From the NCBI RefSeq assembly GCF_000002995.4, contig NW_025062478.1, forward strand, positions 6,486,001-6,550,000: 64,000 bases of DNA. Direction: 5' to 3'. Source of the DNA: Brugia malayi (lineage: Eukaryota > Nematoda > Chromadorea > Rhabditida > Onchocercidae). Below are positions 1 through 11,438 of this stretch, one piece after another (the first letter of the stretch is position 1; every line of letters begins with the position of its first letter). The notes below the pieces were generated by a model, which had not been told where the DNA came from, searched no databases, and saw only the letters and a program-made list of their open reading frames with translations. Made by a program: the position numbers and the translations under genes.

Positions 1-2398
1 ATTTCAATAAAAAAGAAAGTGAAAATTATATTTCAAAATTTCGGTGACAAAACGACATGATTTCCTGAAAGCCAATCATTAATATTTTATTAAAGCATTA
101 AATTATTAATGTCCTTTACAGAACATTAATAGCACACATATTGTTCCTTAATGAAACTTAACGAAATTCATATTTTAAAATTAGTAAGGATTAACTGAAA
201 TTAAACAAGAAGATTTTTTAAGATATAAGTTTTGTCGTTCGTGGATGCATGGAGCAAATATTAGCCACTAAACTAAGAATCGATGGAAAATTTCAAAAAA
301 AAGGGTTGATGCTTTTCAAAGTTTACATTATATTTTATATGTTTGCAAATAATCAAAATGTCAATTTATACTAAGGCATTTTTTACCTACGGCGAGAATA
401 GCATTTACTTAACATTTAACGTCAACATTAACTCAAAAAAATTTGTTTTTATGCTTATTCAAGCGGAAATATAAAAATTGATTTTATCAAAATCTAGGCC
501 ATGAAAGCTAATCTCTTTTTAGATATTATATAGTTATGGTCCTTTGATGACATGAAATAAGCACTAAAAATTAAAAAAAACTTTTCAGATGCTACATAGT
601 CCGTTCGAAACGATTTTATTCCACACTTCCTCCTTTAGAGTACATTATTTGTGTTTGCTCTATTGAGTATTGTAATTCTGATATGCAGAAATCGTTCCTG
701 CACAAAAATCAATCGGAATCTGATCCCATCGGTTTAGTGTCCACTGTTGAAGATGAACGGCTAGCAGGAGCTGAAATGCATGATGTGACAACTGCCCTTA
801 ATTCATTACCTGCACTTGTTGTGAGTCTGCTTTTTGCGAGTACTCTGCACAATGAAATAATTATTTATCTTAACATTTAACATCAACATTAATTATTTTT
901 AATACTTAGTTGACCGGAAATAAAAATTTGAGATTATCAAAATTTAAGCCACCAAAACTAACCGGTTCTCAGTTATATAGTCTGTTTGAAGCGTTTTTTT
1001 TAAGAAGAAAAATTCAATTTATGAACCTTATTTCCTATCACAGTAATTGTAATCAAAAAGTTATTAAGGACACAACAAAACATTCTGAATTTTCTCTATA
1101 AATTCCGGGATTATATGAAAATTTGAAGTTAACTATTAATATTAAATGAATGCATACACTATGACTAGAAACTTAAAAAGCACATTCATATAACCTTAAA
1201 ATAATCCTCATGCATAATTCTGATATCATTCTGTTCACAAATGTTCATAATTTTCAACAGAGATATTAATTATGACGGATCTTTATCCTCACTTTAGTGC
1301 AAGAGAAGAATTTGATAGAAAATTTTCAATTCCATATAACTTTGTAGGTGTCGGAAAATTCAATTTTTAGACATCGTTTCATCGGTTCTTCGTTTTCCTT
1401 AAAAAATCGCTTCAAAGCAAAGAAATTTAGAATGCTTCATTTCCATATCATCCATTTCTACTTCTTTCTTAATGTTGCTAGTAAAAATTACTCACTTATT
1501 TAATGAGACCTATATAGGCCCATTTTTGTTTTTAATTTAACTATGTTCAATTCATCACATCATTCATATCTGTTCTTTAATGTAAAGTGAGTTAAGTACA
1601 AAGGTTTGCTTTTCAACTTTAAATCTGATAGTTTTTTCTGCTTCTATGCCCAAATGATCAGAAATCTTGGCCTTTTTATGGAAATAAAAACAATATACCA
1701 ACGGACAAAATTACAACATCCCATTCTTGTCATTATAATTTATCATAGATTTAAATGTCTAAGTGCTTTTTCATTTCCAAATAAGATGAAATTTTCAGAA
1801 TAAAGAACTGCTTAAAGCTTCTTTCTAGTTTTTTTTCATTCGTCCTCCCGTATCCTGTCAACACTCCAAATGTTTGTTGTCTCAAACTTTAATTCAACAA
1901 AAAACGGATTGCTGCTGTTCATAAACATCATTTTAATTCAACTCAAAAAAATTACAAAAAAATTAATGCTGATTCTAAAAATAAGACACGTTATCAAATT
2001 CGGTACTGTGAAGCTTATTTATCGATTTGTAATTTTCAGTGATACTAATGGGAATTGTATTAAATTTCTGATCTGATTAGTATAATCAAATCAAGGTTTC
2101 AAGTTAATTAGCAATTCTATAGCTTTGAGCTTAAAATATTGAAATATTTTAGATTTCAAAAAAGCAATCTGTAATGACACTAAAATTACAAATTTTATTG
2201 ATGAATAAGTGGTGATGAATATTTTAGATATATAATAAAACGCTTTTTTTTTTGCGTTATAAATATAGTGGAAACAACAGCAAATAAGTGACGGTTTCTT
2301 AACAAATCAATAACTAAGTCAACCAAATATTTTTACTCAAACATCCAGTCACCACTAAATAATCTGAAGTTGATTTCCTTCAAGAAAAGACTTTCTAA
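1..2398. other. AT-rich non-coding stretch with a degenerate internal duplication
   Basis: Apart from the exon-like block at 689-820 I see no gene. Two related segments occur at about 384-625 and 835-1015. Both contain a close version of AACATTTAAC(A/G)TCAACATTAA, then TTATCAAAAT(C/T)TA(A/G)GCCA, then TA(C/T)ATAGTC(C/T)GTT(C/T)GAA(A/G)CG. This indicates an old diverged duplication. A 33-codon ORF at 1272-1370 follows an acceptor-like TTTTCAACAG but cannot be joined in phase to the block at 689-820. Confidence 0.6.
689..820 (+). CDS. Exon-like block of an unrecognised gene
   Basis: A 132-bp open stretch runs from an acceptor-like site (TGATATGCAG, ending at 688) to a good donor (GTT|GTGAGT at 820/821). 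Both ends are phase 0, giving 44 codons. The translation is soluble and rich in Ser, Asp, Glu and Leu, with blocks such as SESDPIGLVS and VEDERLAGAE. It is clearly less AT-rich than its surroundings, as expected of an exon. An in-frame ATG lies at 683, just upstream of the acceptor, so it could instead start a first exon. I do not recognise a family and found no partner exon with matching phase within the window. It may belong to a gene running off the left edge, or be a relic. Confidence 0.3.
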
Positions 2399-2632
2399 TC
2401 AGGTTGAAGCGACGCTGAAGCTGGACTTGAGACGATTGAATTGTAAGCCAAGTTGTTTTTGTAATATTGCACTTATTTCAGATGTATTCACTGCATGAAC
2501 AATTTTGTGAACATGCAAAGGAATTTTTATATAGTGCAGTGAAGAAACATCATTCAGGGCTACTCTGGATGAGGCTTGATTCATCTTAGCCAATACTGAT
2601 CCCATTATTAGCCACACGAATAACAACTTCAT
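2399..2632 (-). CDS. Small secreted protein candidate, 77 residues
   Basis: A single-exon ORF of 77 codons opens with a textbook signal peptide: Met-Lys, a hydrophobic core (LLFVWLIMGSV) and an Ala cleavage context at about residue 15. The remaining 60 residues have no cysteine, no membrane segment and a slightly basic, amphipathic C-terminal part (ILQKQLGLQFNRLKSSFSV). It lies head-to-head with the RPS23 gene, with 396 bp between the start codons. I do not recognise the family; a secreted peptide precursor is possible. ORFs of this size can arise by chance in AT-rich DNA, so the call rests on the signal peptide. No introns are needed. Confidence 0.4.
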   Translation of the reverse strand: MKLLFVWLIMGSVLAKMNQASSRVALNDVSSLHYIKIPLHVHKIVHAVNTSEISAILQKQLGLQFNRLKSSFSVAST

Positions 2633-2988
2633 CTCTCATGAATTCCTTCACAGACCAACCGACCAATTGTCTATCATTAAGTGAAATAAAAAAATGTTTA
2701 AAAAAAGCAAAATAAAAAATTCAACAATTCTTTGGTCCATATTATAAAGCAAATATGACTGTATATGCTGTCACGCAAGCAAAACAGTTGACAATTCGGC
2801 TGCTACGATTGTCCCAATGTCCACACTTATAAAAAAACTTGTATTGGATATTGGTTTTCACAGGCGAGCTGTATAAATAATCCTATTTCTTTTCACGTCA
2901 GACAAAAATATTTGAGAATGTTTCATAGTTAGGCTTTTAAGGTTTTTTTCTCGAAGTAGTTTTGTATTAGTGCTAAATAAAGAAGCGG

Positions 2989-3000
2989 TGTATTTACAGG
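2989..3000 (+). promoter_or_regulatory. Probable spliced-leader acceptor of rps-23
   Basis: The motif TGTATTTACAG|G ends 29 nt upstream of the RPS23 start codon, with no matching donor close upstream. Nematode ribosomal-protein mRNAs are commonly trans-spliced to the SL1 leader at such sites, so this is the likely mature 5' end. Trans-splicing itself is inferred. Confidence 0.4.
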
Positions 3001-3028
3001 CATTTTTTATAGTGATTAATTAGTTAGG

Positions 3029-3959
<931 letters not shown>

Positions 3960-4599
3960 GCATTTGTTGTCGTTTCCTTTTCGATTTTGATTGTCGTAAT
4001 GTTGATGCATAAAGATTTTTAAAAGACTTTGTTGTTTCTCCACTTCGTTTTTGGATATCAGCAATTACTTTGATCATCACTTATCACGAGAAAGGCTTAA
4101 TTCAGCTCTTAAGTTAACTTTATTTTAAGTTTGAAAGATTCCCAAGGTTGTAATAAAATTGAAGTATCGCTGACAGTGTAGGAACGACTCTTCGTTCAAA
4201 GTGCTTTGATTCCATTCTCTGTAAGACGCAAATGTGTGACATCATGATAGGATAGACGCGACGAGACCATCATTTTCATAAAAGAATGTTCTCTTTGAGG
4301 TTAAAGTGATTTGATGCTGAAGTGGTCAAAGCAATTTCTATTAACAGATGTTCGATTGAGTTCCTTAAGCTATCATTCTACTAATATAGAACATGGGGAT
4401 TTGTTACAGTGTGTAGGGTATGAGCTGGTTTATAGCATATCTAGAGAGAGATTACCTGGGTCATTGTCTGCGAGTTTCAAACTCCACTGGCTATTTTACC
4501 GGCTGTTGTCTTACGGGTCTCGACGTTTAAAGTTGAGAGATCTGTAATCCGCTTTGTTATGCAAAAAGGGGTAGGATGATCAATTGTCCTAAAAACTAA

Positions 4600-6662
4600 A
4601 TGGTTCCACCAGAGGTTAGTGTGATGAACAAAGGGATATTAAAAGAATTGCAGATGTCGGTAGAATGTCCGGTACATCCCGGTGCACATCTGGTGGAGGA
4701 TCATCGAGCTGGTGATTTGATCTGCCCTGAATGTGGTTTAGTTGTGGGAGACAGGTATCGACTATTCATTTATCTCGCTTTATTATAATTTGAATTTAAA
4801 GTTAAGGGAAATGACATTAAATTTATAATTAGATTTTGACCAAAAATTATGTTCAAGACTGGTGGATGTGGGCACGGAATGGCGATCATTCAGTAACGAA
4901 AAGTCTGGTGCAGATCCTTCACGTGTTGGCGCACCGGAGAATCCACTTCTTGGAAGCGCTGATTTGTCGACATCTATTGCTGTCGGTTTTGGCGGTTCCG
5001 AAAGTGATTACAGGCAATTTGCACATTTTTGTTTACCACTGAAATGATTCGAAGTCAAAATCCATTATTTCATACCTATCAGACAAAAATATTGACAATT
5101 TTATTCAATATTTCTGTTTGTCCAGTTAATTTATTGCTTCCACAATATGAATTCAATTATTTCAGCTTAGCAAATGCACAACGCAAGAATATGAACAACA
5201 TGGATCGACAGATGTCGCAAGGATTAAGTGTAATTCGTGAGATGAGTGCACGTATTCACCTACCTAAATCTATTGAGGTTTCTAAATATTATTTAGTGCA
5301 CTTTTTCTCTTTTTCAATTGAATTTCTGTAGGTGCGGATAATACTTGAATAGTTTATATGTAGTCTTTCAGGATGGAGCGGCGAAGATTTTCAAAGATGT
5401 GTTGGATAGTAAGGCATTACGAGGTAAAAATAACGAAGCTCAAGCAGCGGCTTGTTTATACATAGCTTGCAGAAAAGAAGGTGTTCCACGTACATTTAAA
5501 GGTTATTAAATTACTAATCGTTTACACTGTTGGACATCATATCTTATCGTCACAGTTCTTAAATGATTAAATTTTAAGAAACAAATTATCTTACTCTCAC
5601 ATTAATTGTTGGGAGATTTTCAGAAATCTGCGCTGCTTCTCGTGTTTCTAAAAAAGAAATAGGAAGGTGCTTCAAACTGATCATAAAGTCATTGGAAACG
5701 AGTTTGGAACAGATTACTAGTGCAGATTTTATGGTCAGGCTTTTAACTATTTTTTAATTCCTATTATCAGGTAACGAAGTAATTTTATACAAACCAATTT
5801 AGTTTTAAATATTTTTTCTCGTTTTATGTATTTTCAGCATATTCTTCCATTTCAAATTAACTCATGCAGAATTATGTTTTTTTTTTTTTTTTTTTTTTTT
5901 AGCATGGAATTACTGTTAAGTCGCTAGGGAGAAGAAATTCGAAAAAAAAATTGGAAAAACATAGGAAGAAGAAAAAGAAAAAAAAAGATTAGGAAAAAGT
6001 AGTATAGAAAAGAAAGTGTAGAATGAGGTTCACATCTCAAAATTTATTCTTCTTTAATTGATAATGGATGCTGTTAACAATCATGTGTAATTATTTGGTT
6101 TTATTAACGTTTTATACAAATTTTCAGTCACGATTCTGTGGTAATTTGGGTTTGCCGCACAGTATCCAGGCTGCAGCAACACGAATTGCAAAAAAAGCTG
6201 TCGAACTGGATTTGGTTGCTGGGTAAGATAATTCTTAAAAGTGCTTCTGAGTTAGCTTTAGTGATCAGAATTCACCAAATCACTTGTACTATTTCATTTT
6301 AGCCGTAGTCCGATATCTATAGCTGCAGCAGCGATATATATGGCAAGCCAAGCGTCCAGCAATAAAAAGACGGCTAAAGGTTTTATTTCCGACGCTTTTA
6401 TGCGTTTAAAAGATTCTAATCGAAGAATTGATGATATTTATAGAGTGTTTTGAAATAAGGGTTTCTTGAAAAGATATGGTCACACAGCTAATTTGTAGTA
6501 TGGAAGAAAATTATCTTTAAGTTTTTAGAAATTGGTGAAATTGCGGGTGCAGCTGAAGTGACGGTTAAACAAACATATAAACTTTTGTACCCTCGGGCAG
6601 GAGAACTGTTTCCGGAAGATTTCAAATTTACCACAGGAGTTGAGTCGCTTCCTCTGTCGTGA
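4600..6662 (+). CDS. ttb-1: Transcription initiation factor TFIIB
   Basis: Eight exons: 4600-4754, 4858-5013, 5166-5277, 5372-5501, 5624-5733, 6128-6222, 6303-6379 and 6529-6662. They join in phase to 322 residues (human TFIIB has 316). TFIIB bridges TBP on promoter DNA to RNA polymerase II and helps choose the start site. The N-terminal zinc ribbon keeps its four ligands (CPVHPG then [11 protein letters not shown]). The B-reader/linker is seen as [13 protein letters not shown] and [10 protein letters not shown]. Two cyclin folds follow ([33 protein letters not shown]; [22 protein letters not shown] near the C-terminus). In-frame ATGs at 4624 and 4654 are alternative starts; 4624 gives an N-terminal length like the human protein. 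Intron 2 (5014-5165) begins with GC rather than GT. Intron 5 holds a T24 tract at 5877-5900 followed by a purine-rich stretch. Confidence 0.95.
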
Positions 6663-7258
6663 ATTTTCACAATGCTATTATGATATTTTTTAACATTGTT
6701 TTGGACATCTTCATTTTTAGGTATTGTTCCCTCTCCATCTTTTTATTTTGTTGGTGGTTTTTTCGTTTTGCGTTTATTGGACTTTTTTTCTGTTTTTTCT
6801 TTCTTTAAGATTTTCTTATCACCATGCTGTCTTTGTATTACTTCAATTATTACATAACTTATTTATTTTAACTATGGTTGTTCATTCTTTATGAGAGAAC
6901 TGATTTGTTCAGATTTTAAAACACTTATTAGTTTACTATCAACTTTTCTGGATTTAGAGATGCGTCAATTTATCGCTTTTGCTCACTATGCTTATATATC
7001 TAAAATGTCAATCGGTGGTAATGTATTAAAATGTACTATAAGGCATGTAAGGAGAAATTGCATTGTATTTATATATTGTAATATTTAATAATGATGAGAA
7101 ATGGAAAAGCGAGGAAAAGGAAAACTAGAAGAGCTAAATGCAATATATGTATATATTTTCTTAACTTAAAATAGGCTTACTATCGAATTGACTTGCCGCA
7201 GTTGCATGTACTCCTCTAGGATTCCAGTAATGTTTAGTATTGATTCATGGAGTAGTTA

Positions 7259-7296
<38 letters not shown>

Positions 7297-10200
7297 GATA
7301 AAGCTGTGGAAGTAGTGTTAGGTCGGTGCGAGTGTGTACTCAAGAAGCCTAAATGCTATGGGTTTCTGATTATATGCCTTCCTTCATGGTCGTACTATTC
7401 GACAAATAACGTTGAAGAGTGCATAGTGCCAGGGTGGGCTGCTAAATATACTGCAAAGGACGATAACGAACGACTTGTCGAAAGGGAAAATATAGGAAGT
7501 GGCACATTTCCCTTTTTTTCATTTTCTTGCGGAAGAGCTCACCTCCAACTCCTCCTTCCCTTATATGCATGTCAAACTTGTGCTAGCCAGCTATCTGCCT
7601 TCTATCTTTCTAGCTAAAAAGGTTTGTTTGGATTATCCTTTTACTGGTGTTTTCATATTTTGTTTGGATACTTTGCTGTATACATTTGTGTCCAAGCACT
7701 GATTTTTTTTTGCATACCATGCACAGTTATAGGTTTTCATTGTTTTCTATAGATTTTAAACAGACCAATCACCAAAACATTTTTTTTAAAGAAAACCACT
7801 TCTTGTTTCTATATATGGTTTGTTGGCTGATAACTGAGGTGTACTTCCCTTTTGTTCAATGCAACACATTAAAAAAAATGTCTACCTTCTTTGTTATCGA
7901 CCAGTTAGTATAGCCTTATATTGCCACTTCACTATTGGAAAACTTCAGCATCAACTTACTAAAGCTTTAAAGATTATTTAGGAATGGTCCAACTAACTAT
8001 CCTTTCAAATGCTTATTTTTACATTCCAAAATGACATTAATCTACCATAGCTTGAAAATTCAATAATTAGGTATTTGCTTCCTCAATTTCTTTTCATTTT
8101 TTCCTTTACTACCAGTGTTTTATCGACTTAGCAAGTTTCTTGTTCATTAAAGTGATGTATGGTTATTCAAATGTTTCATTTAACTTAGCTAATAGGACGT
8201 GGTTTCGCTACTCACATTCTTAAATACCACTACTTCATACATATAACTGAACCTCAGCCATAATCAGTTTGGAAATTTTATTTCTATTATCAGTTACTTT
8301 GCTAGTGACAAAGATAGGATCATCCGAAATTTGATAATGCTTTTTGAAATTCCAAATAAGTGTGTTGCACATTATGAGAGAGAGAAGATTAAATGTGTGT
8401 TATTCCTTTCTATTATTTCTGTTCTTTGCTGTATTCTACCAAACTATTTTGTATTCGTTGCACTTCTTAATAAAACAAAAAAAGAAGCTTTTGCACCTCA
8501 ATTTAAAGCAGTTTGGATCATTAATTTGATCGGATGATCAACGAAAAAGCTTGTAAAAGCATTGGCATAAATGGATATTTCCATTAAAAAAGTATTCAGT
8601 GACATCATATTTCACTTCATGAATTAATTTAGGAAGGGAATTTGCTAACAAGAAATGAAATGGATAATAATTTCTGTCTTAGAGCAAGTGAGATAGATTG
8701 ATTTAGAAATGAAAAATGAAAGGGAGTAATAAAAAGCAGAAATGAAATTGAAGTGAAAAAGTGAGATGAAACAAATTATGAACATGTAAATCAGTTAAGC
8801 AGATTCTCTTCTCCTTTACATTTTAAGTATAGTAATAACAGAAGATAACAAAGAAGGAGAAACTACGTAGGACGAAAGTATAATAATAATATGACAAATT
8901 CATTTGTCAAATGCGTCACTGAACAGTGAGATTTATTCCGTAAAGATTCATGTTTGTTGCAACTGCCTTATTTTAAGTTTATTGGGCTGGAAATGACATC
9001 ATTTAAAGTCAGAGAGAGAATTTGATTTTAGCTTAACTGTTACTTTTATGGAGTTTGAAGTTCCTTTTCAAAATGCTTTTTATTTTGTTAAGCATAGTGC
9101 CCTGTCCCATCCAAATATTGTAAATGATTTTGCCACCATATTGATGATTTTAAACATATATTTAACAAAGTTTATATTGTAAATGTCTACTGCTTTAGGT
9201 ACATTTTTTGATAATAAATTCTGAGGTTTATTAGTTTGTTCATTTTTTCATTTTTTGGAAAAAAATTTTTTAAAAAACCAAAAACCTAGGCTTATCATAT
9301 CATGAAAAATAAGGTGCAAAGATACTTCAACGCAAATGGATGTAATTAATTAATCACTGCGCATTTAGGCAAATCATAAGAAATGATTTACTTAAATGCA
9401 TCTCATTATGGAAATTCTCTAATAAATTTAAAGTTTGCTGCTATCACAAATAGGACGTAATGTTGCTTTTTCATTCTCATTCATTTAATTTTTCTTATTT
9501 CCAGCAAAGTCTTAACAAATCAACAAGTAATGGCTTAATTACTTCGGTTTATATTTTGAAGGACTGGTAATGAGAGGGTGAAAGCCGAAAAATATTTCCT
9601 GAACATTTTCTGCTTATTAAATTATTTGTTATTCCCTGATGAAATAAATTACACTCTCTTTCTTCTTTTTCCCAGGTCATGAAATTAAAATTCATATAGC
9701 TCAAAAGTCATGTAGTTAAATGAAGAAAATAGATTTTTTATGGATAGCATAGATAGTGGAGAATCGATTTTTTTTTAGTAGTAATTATGTCAATTTGAAA
9801 AAAAAACTGAAATTTCTTGCACATTTAAACTTGACCGATTTATACATATAAGAGAGCAAATTTCATATCTTTTCGACCGTGTGTTTTTAACTTCTGCAAT
9901 TTTTTTACTGTATTTGAATTAAGTCCTTTAAATGATACAATTAAGGTTACTTTACTCTTCCAGTTTATATGCTACTTTAAGAGACTTTCGTTTGGTGGTA
10001 ATCTTCTGAAAGATAGTTTTGCTTTTAGATTGCCTTTTCCACCGTTGCTACAGTTATAAATCAGTTTTGACCATATTTACAATAATTTCAATGAAATGGT
10101 CTGAGAAAAAACATTTAATAAGATTCTATTCCAACAACTGTGCTCATTCATTAATAAAGTGGCATATTGAGGAGAGTGTGTACATCTCATTTTCCAGTGC

Positions 10201-11438
10201 CTTTTTCGTTTTATGAAAGGGAATAGTAATTTAGCGAGAGTAAAAGAAAATTAACATCGATTCTTTTGAAAGGGTTTAGATTGCAAAAGAATATTTAAAT
10301 TAAAATTTAGAGAAAGAAATAAGTGAAGAACAAGCAAACTAATTAAATGATATTATTTTCAGCTTTAAGCATGGGATCCTTTTTAATCAGAAGCAGTTTT
10401 CTGAGTTATTCTTGTGCTTTAATAGAATAATTTATTGTATTTTAATATACAATTATTATTAACGCAAAAGTATATTTGGATAACAAGCTCATACGTAAGA
10501 TGTAATGATTAATTGTTTCCGTAAATCAGAAAGTTAAAGGTAAGTTGCAATCTTTCAGTTTTGTTTATTGATTGAGGATGTTGTCTGGGTTTTAAGATAA
10601 AAGTATTTCTCTCGAGAATGTCTTTATTTTCATTTAATACTTTTTTGTATCACAATGTCCTTTTTTCCGCAATATTTTCGTAATTACTAATTTGTAGAAT
10701 AACTTCTTGAAGGCAGCAGCTGCAATAAAGCATTTTATCTGCAAAGTCTAAAATTTAGTCTAAGCTTTTACTTGGAGCTAACGATTGAGTCTGCAAGTAA
10801 CTTTTGTTTTCAATTATCTTTTGTAGCATCTATTATTTGATCATTCTTATGCTAAGAATCACAAATGGTACGACAGACAACTATCATTTGACAGTAAGGA
10901 TGGAATGGCTCGATATATTAATCATCATTTCAATGTTTTCTTTTTCTATTTTAAATGCATTTGTGATTGGGGACTTGAAGCAGAAGCTCTACTGATAGTG
11001 GCGGTAAGGACCTAAAACAAAGCAAAGCAGTCATTACTAGCAAACAAAACTGATGTAAACAATATCACTCAATTCTCTGCTGCATGCATAAATGATACGT
11101 TTATGAATTAATAAATTTTACGAAGCATATCTTACTGGCACTCCACTAATTTATTCAAATACAGAATGGAATGATATTGTGTACAGCTATTTTGTTCGTT
11201 TATGAAGAATGCTTTGGTGAATTCCTTGTCGGTAAAAATCAGAATTAAGTAAACCTACCCAATATTATTAATTCAATCTCTCTGTTCGTTAATGCACGTG
11301 CTGTCGTCAGTTAATCGTCCACATGTTCCGGTAAAGACTGATTTTTATAAGCTTTTGCAGAGTATAACTGACAGTGGCAAAAAATTTTTGCGAAAAAAAA
11401 AAAAAAAAAAAAAAAAAGAAACAGTAGAAGACGACAAA
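6663..11438. other. Long spacer between TFIIB and SNAP-25
   Basis: This 4.8-kb AT-rich stretch has a (TG)n microsatellite and T-rich runs. Short ORFs at 7240-7617, 7647-7913 and 10804-10995 are open but show no family signature and no splice partner. The last has one hydrophobic segment. The final part is probably the SNAP-25 promoter and 5' UTR, including an A25 run at 11393-11417. Confidence 0.6.
7261..7289 (+). repeat. (TG)n microsatellite
   Basis: A pure TG dinucleotide run of 29 bp. The overlapping ORF reads it as alternating Val-Cys, which argues against that ORF being a gene. Confidence 0.95.

Noticed and set aside
1272..1370. 33-codon ORF (MTDLYPHFSAREEF) after an acceptor-like TTTTCAACAG
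   Set aside because: Exon-like, but it does not join in phase with the block at 689-820 through a good donor, and is too short alone.
7240..7617. 125-codon plus-strand ORF
   Set aside because: It reads through a TG microsatellite as a Val-Cys repeat, has no splice support or family, and the rest looks like chance open frame.
10804..10995. 63-codon ORF with a hydrophobic segment
   Set aside because: An acceptor-like TTTTGTAG precedes it, but no partner exon or recognised family was found.
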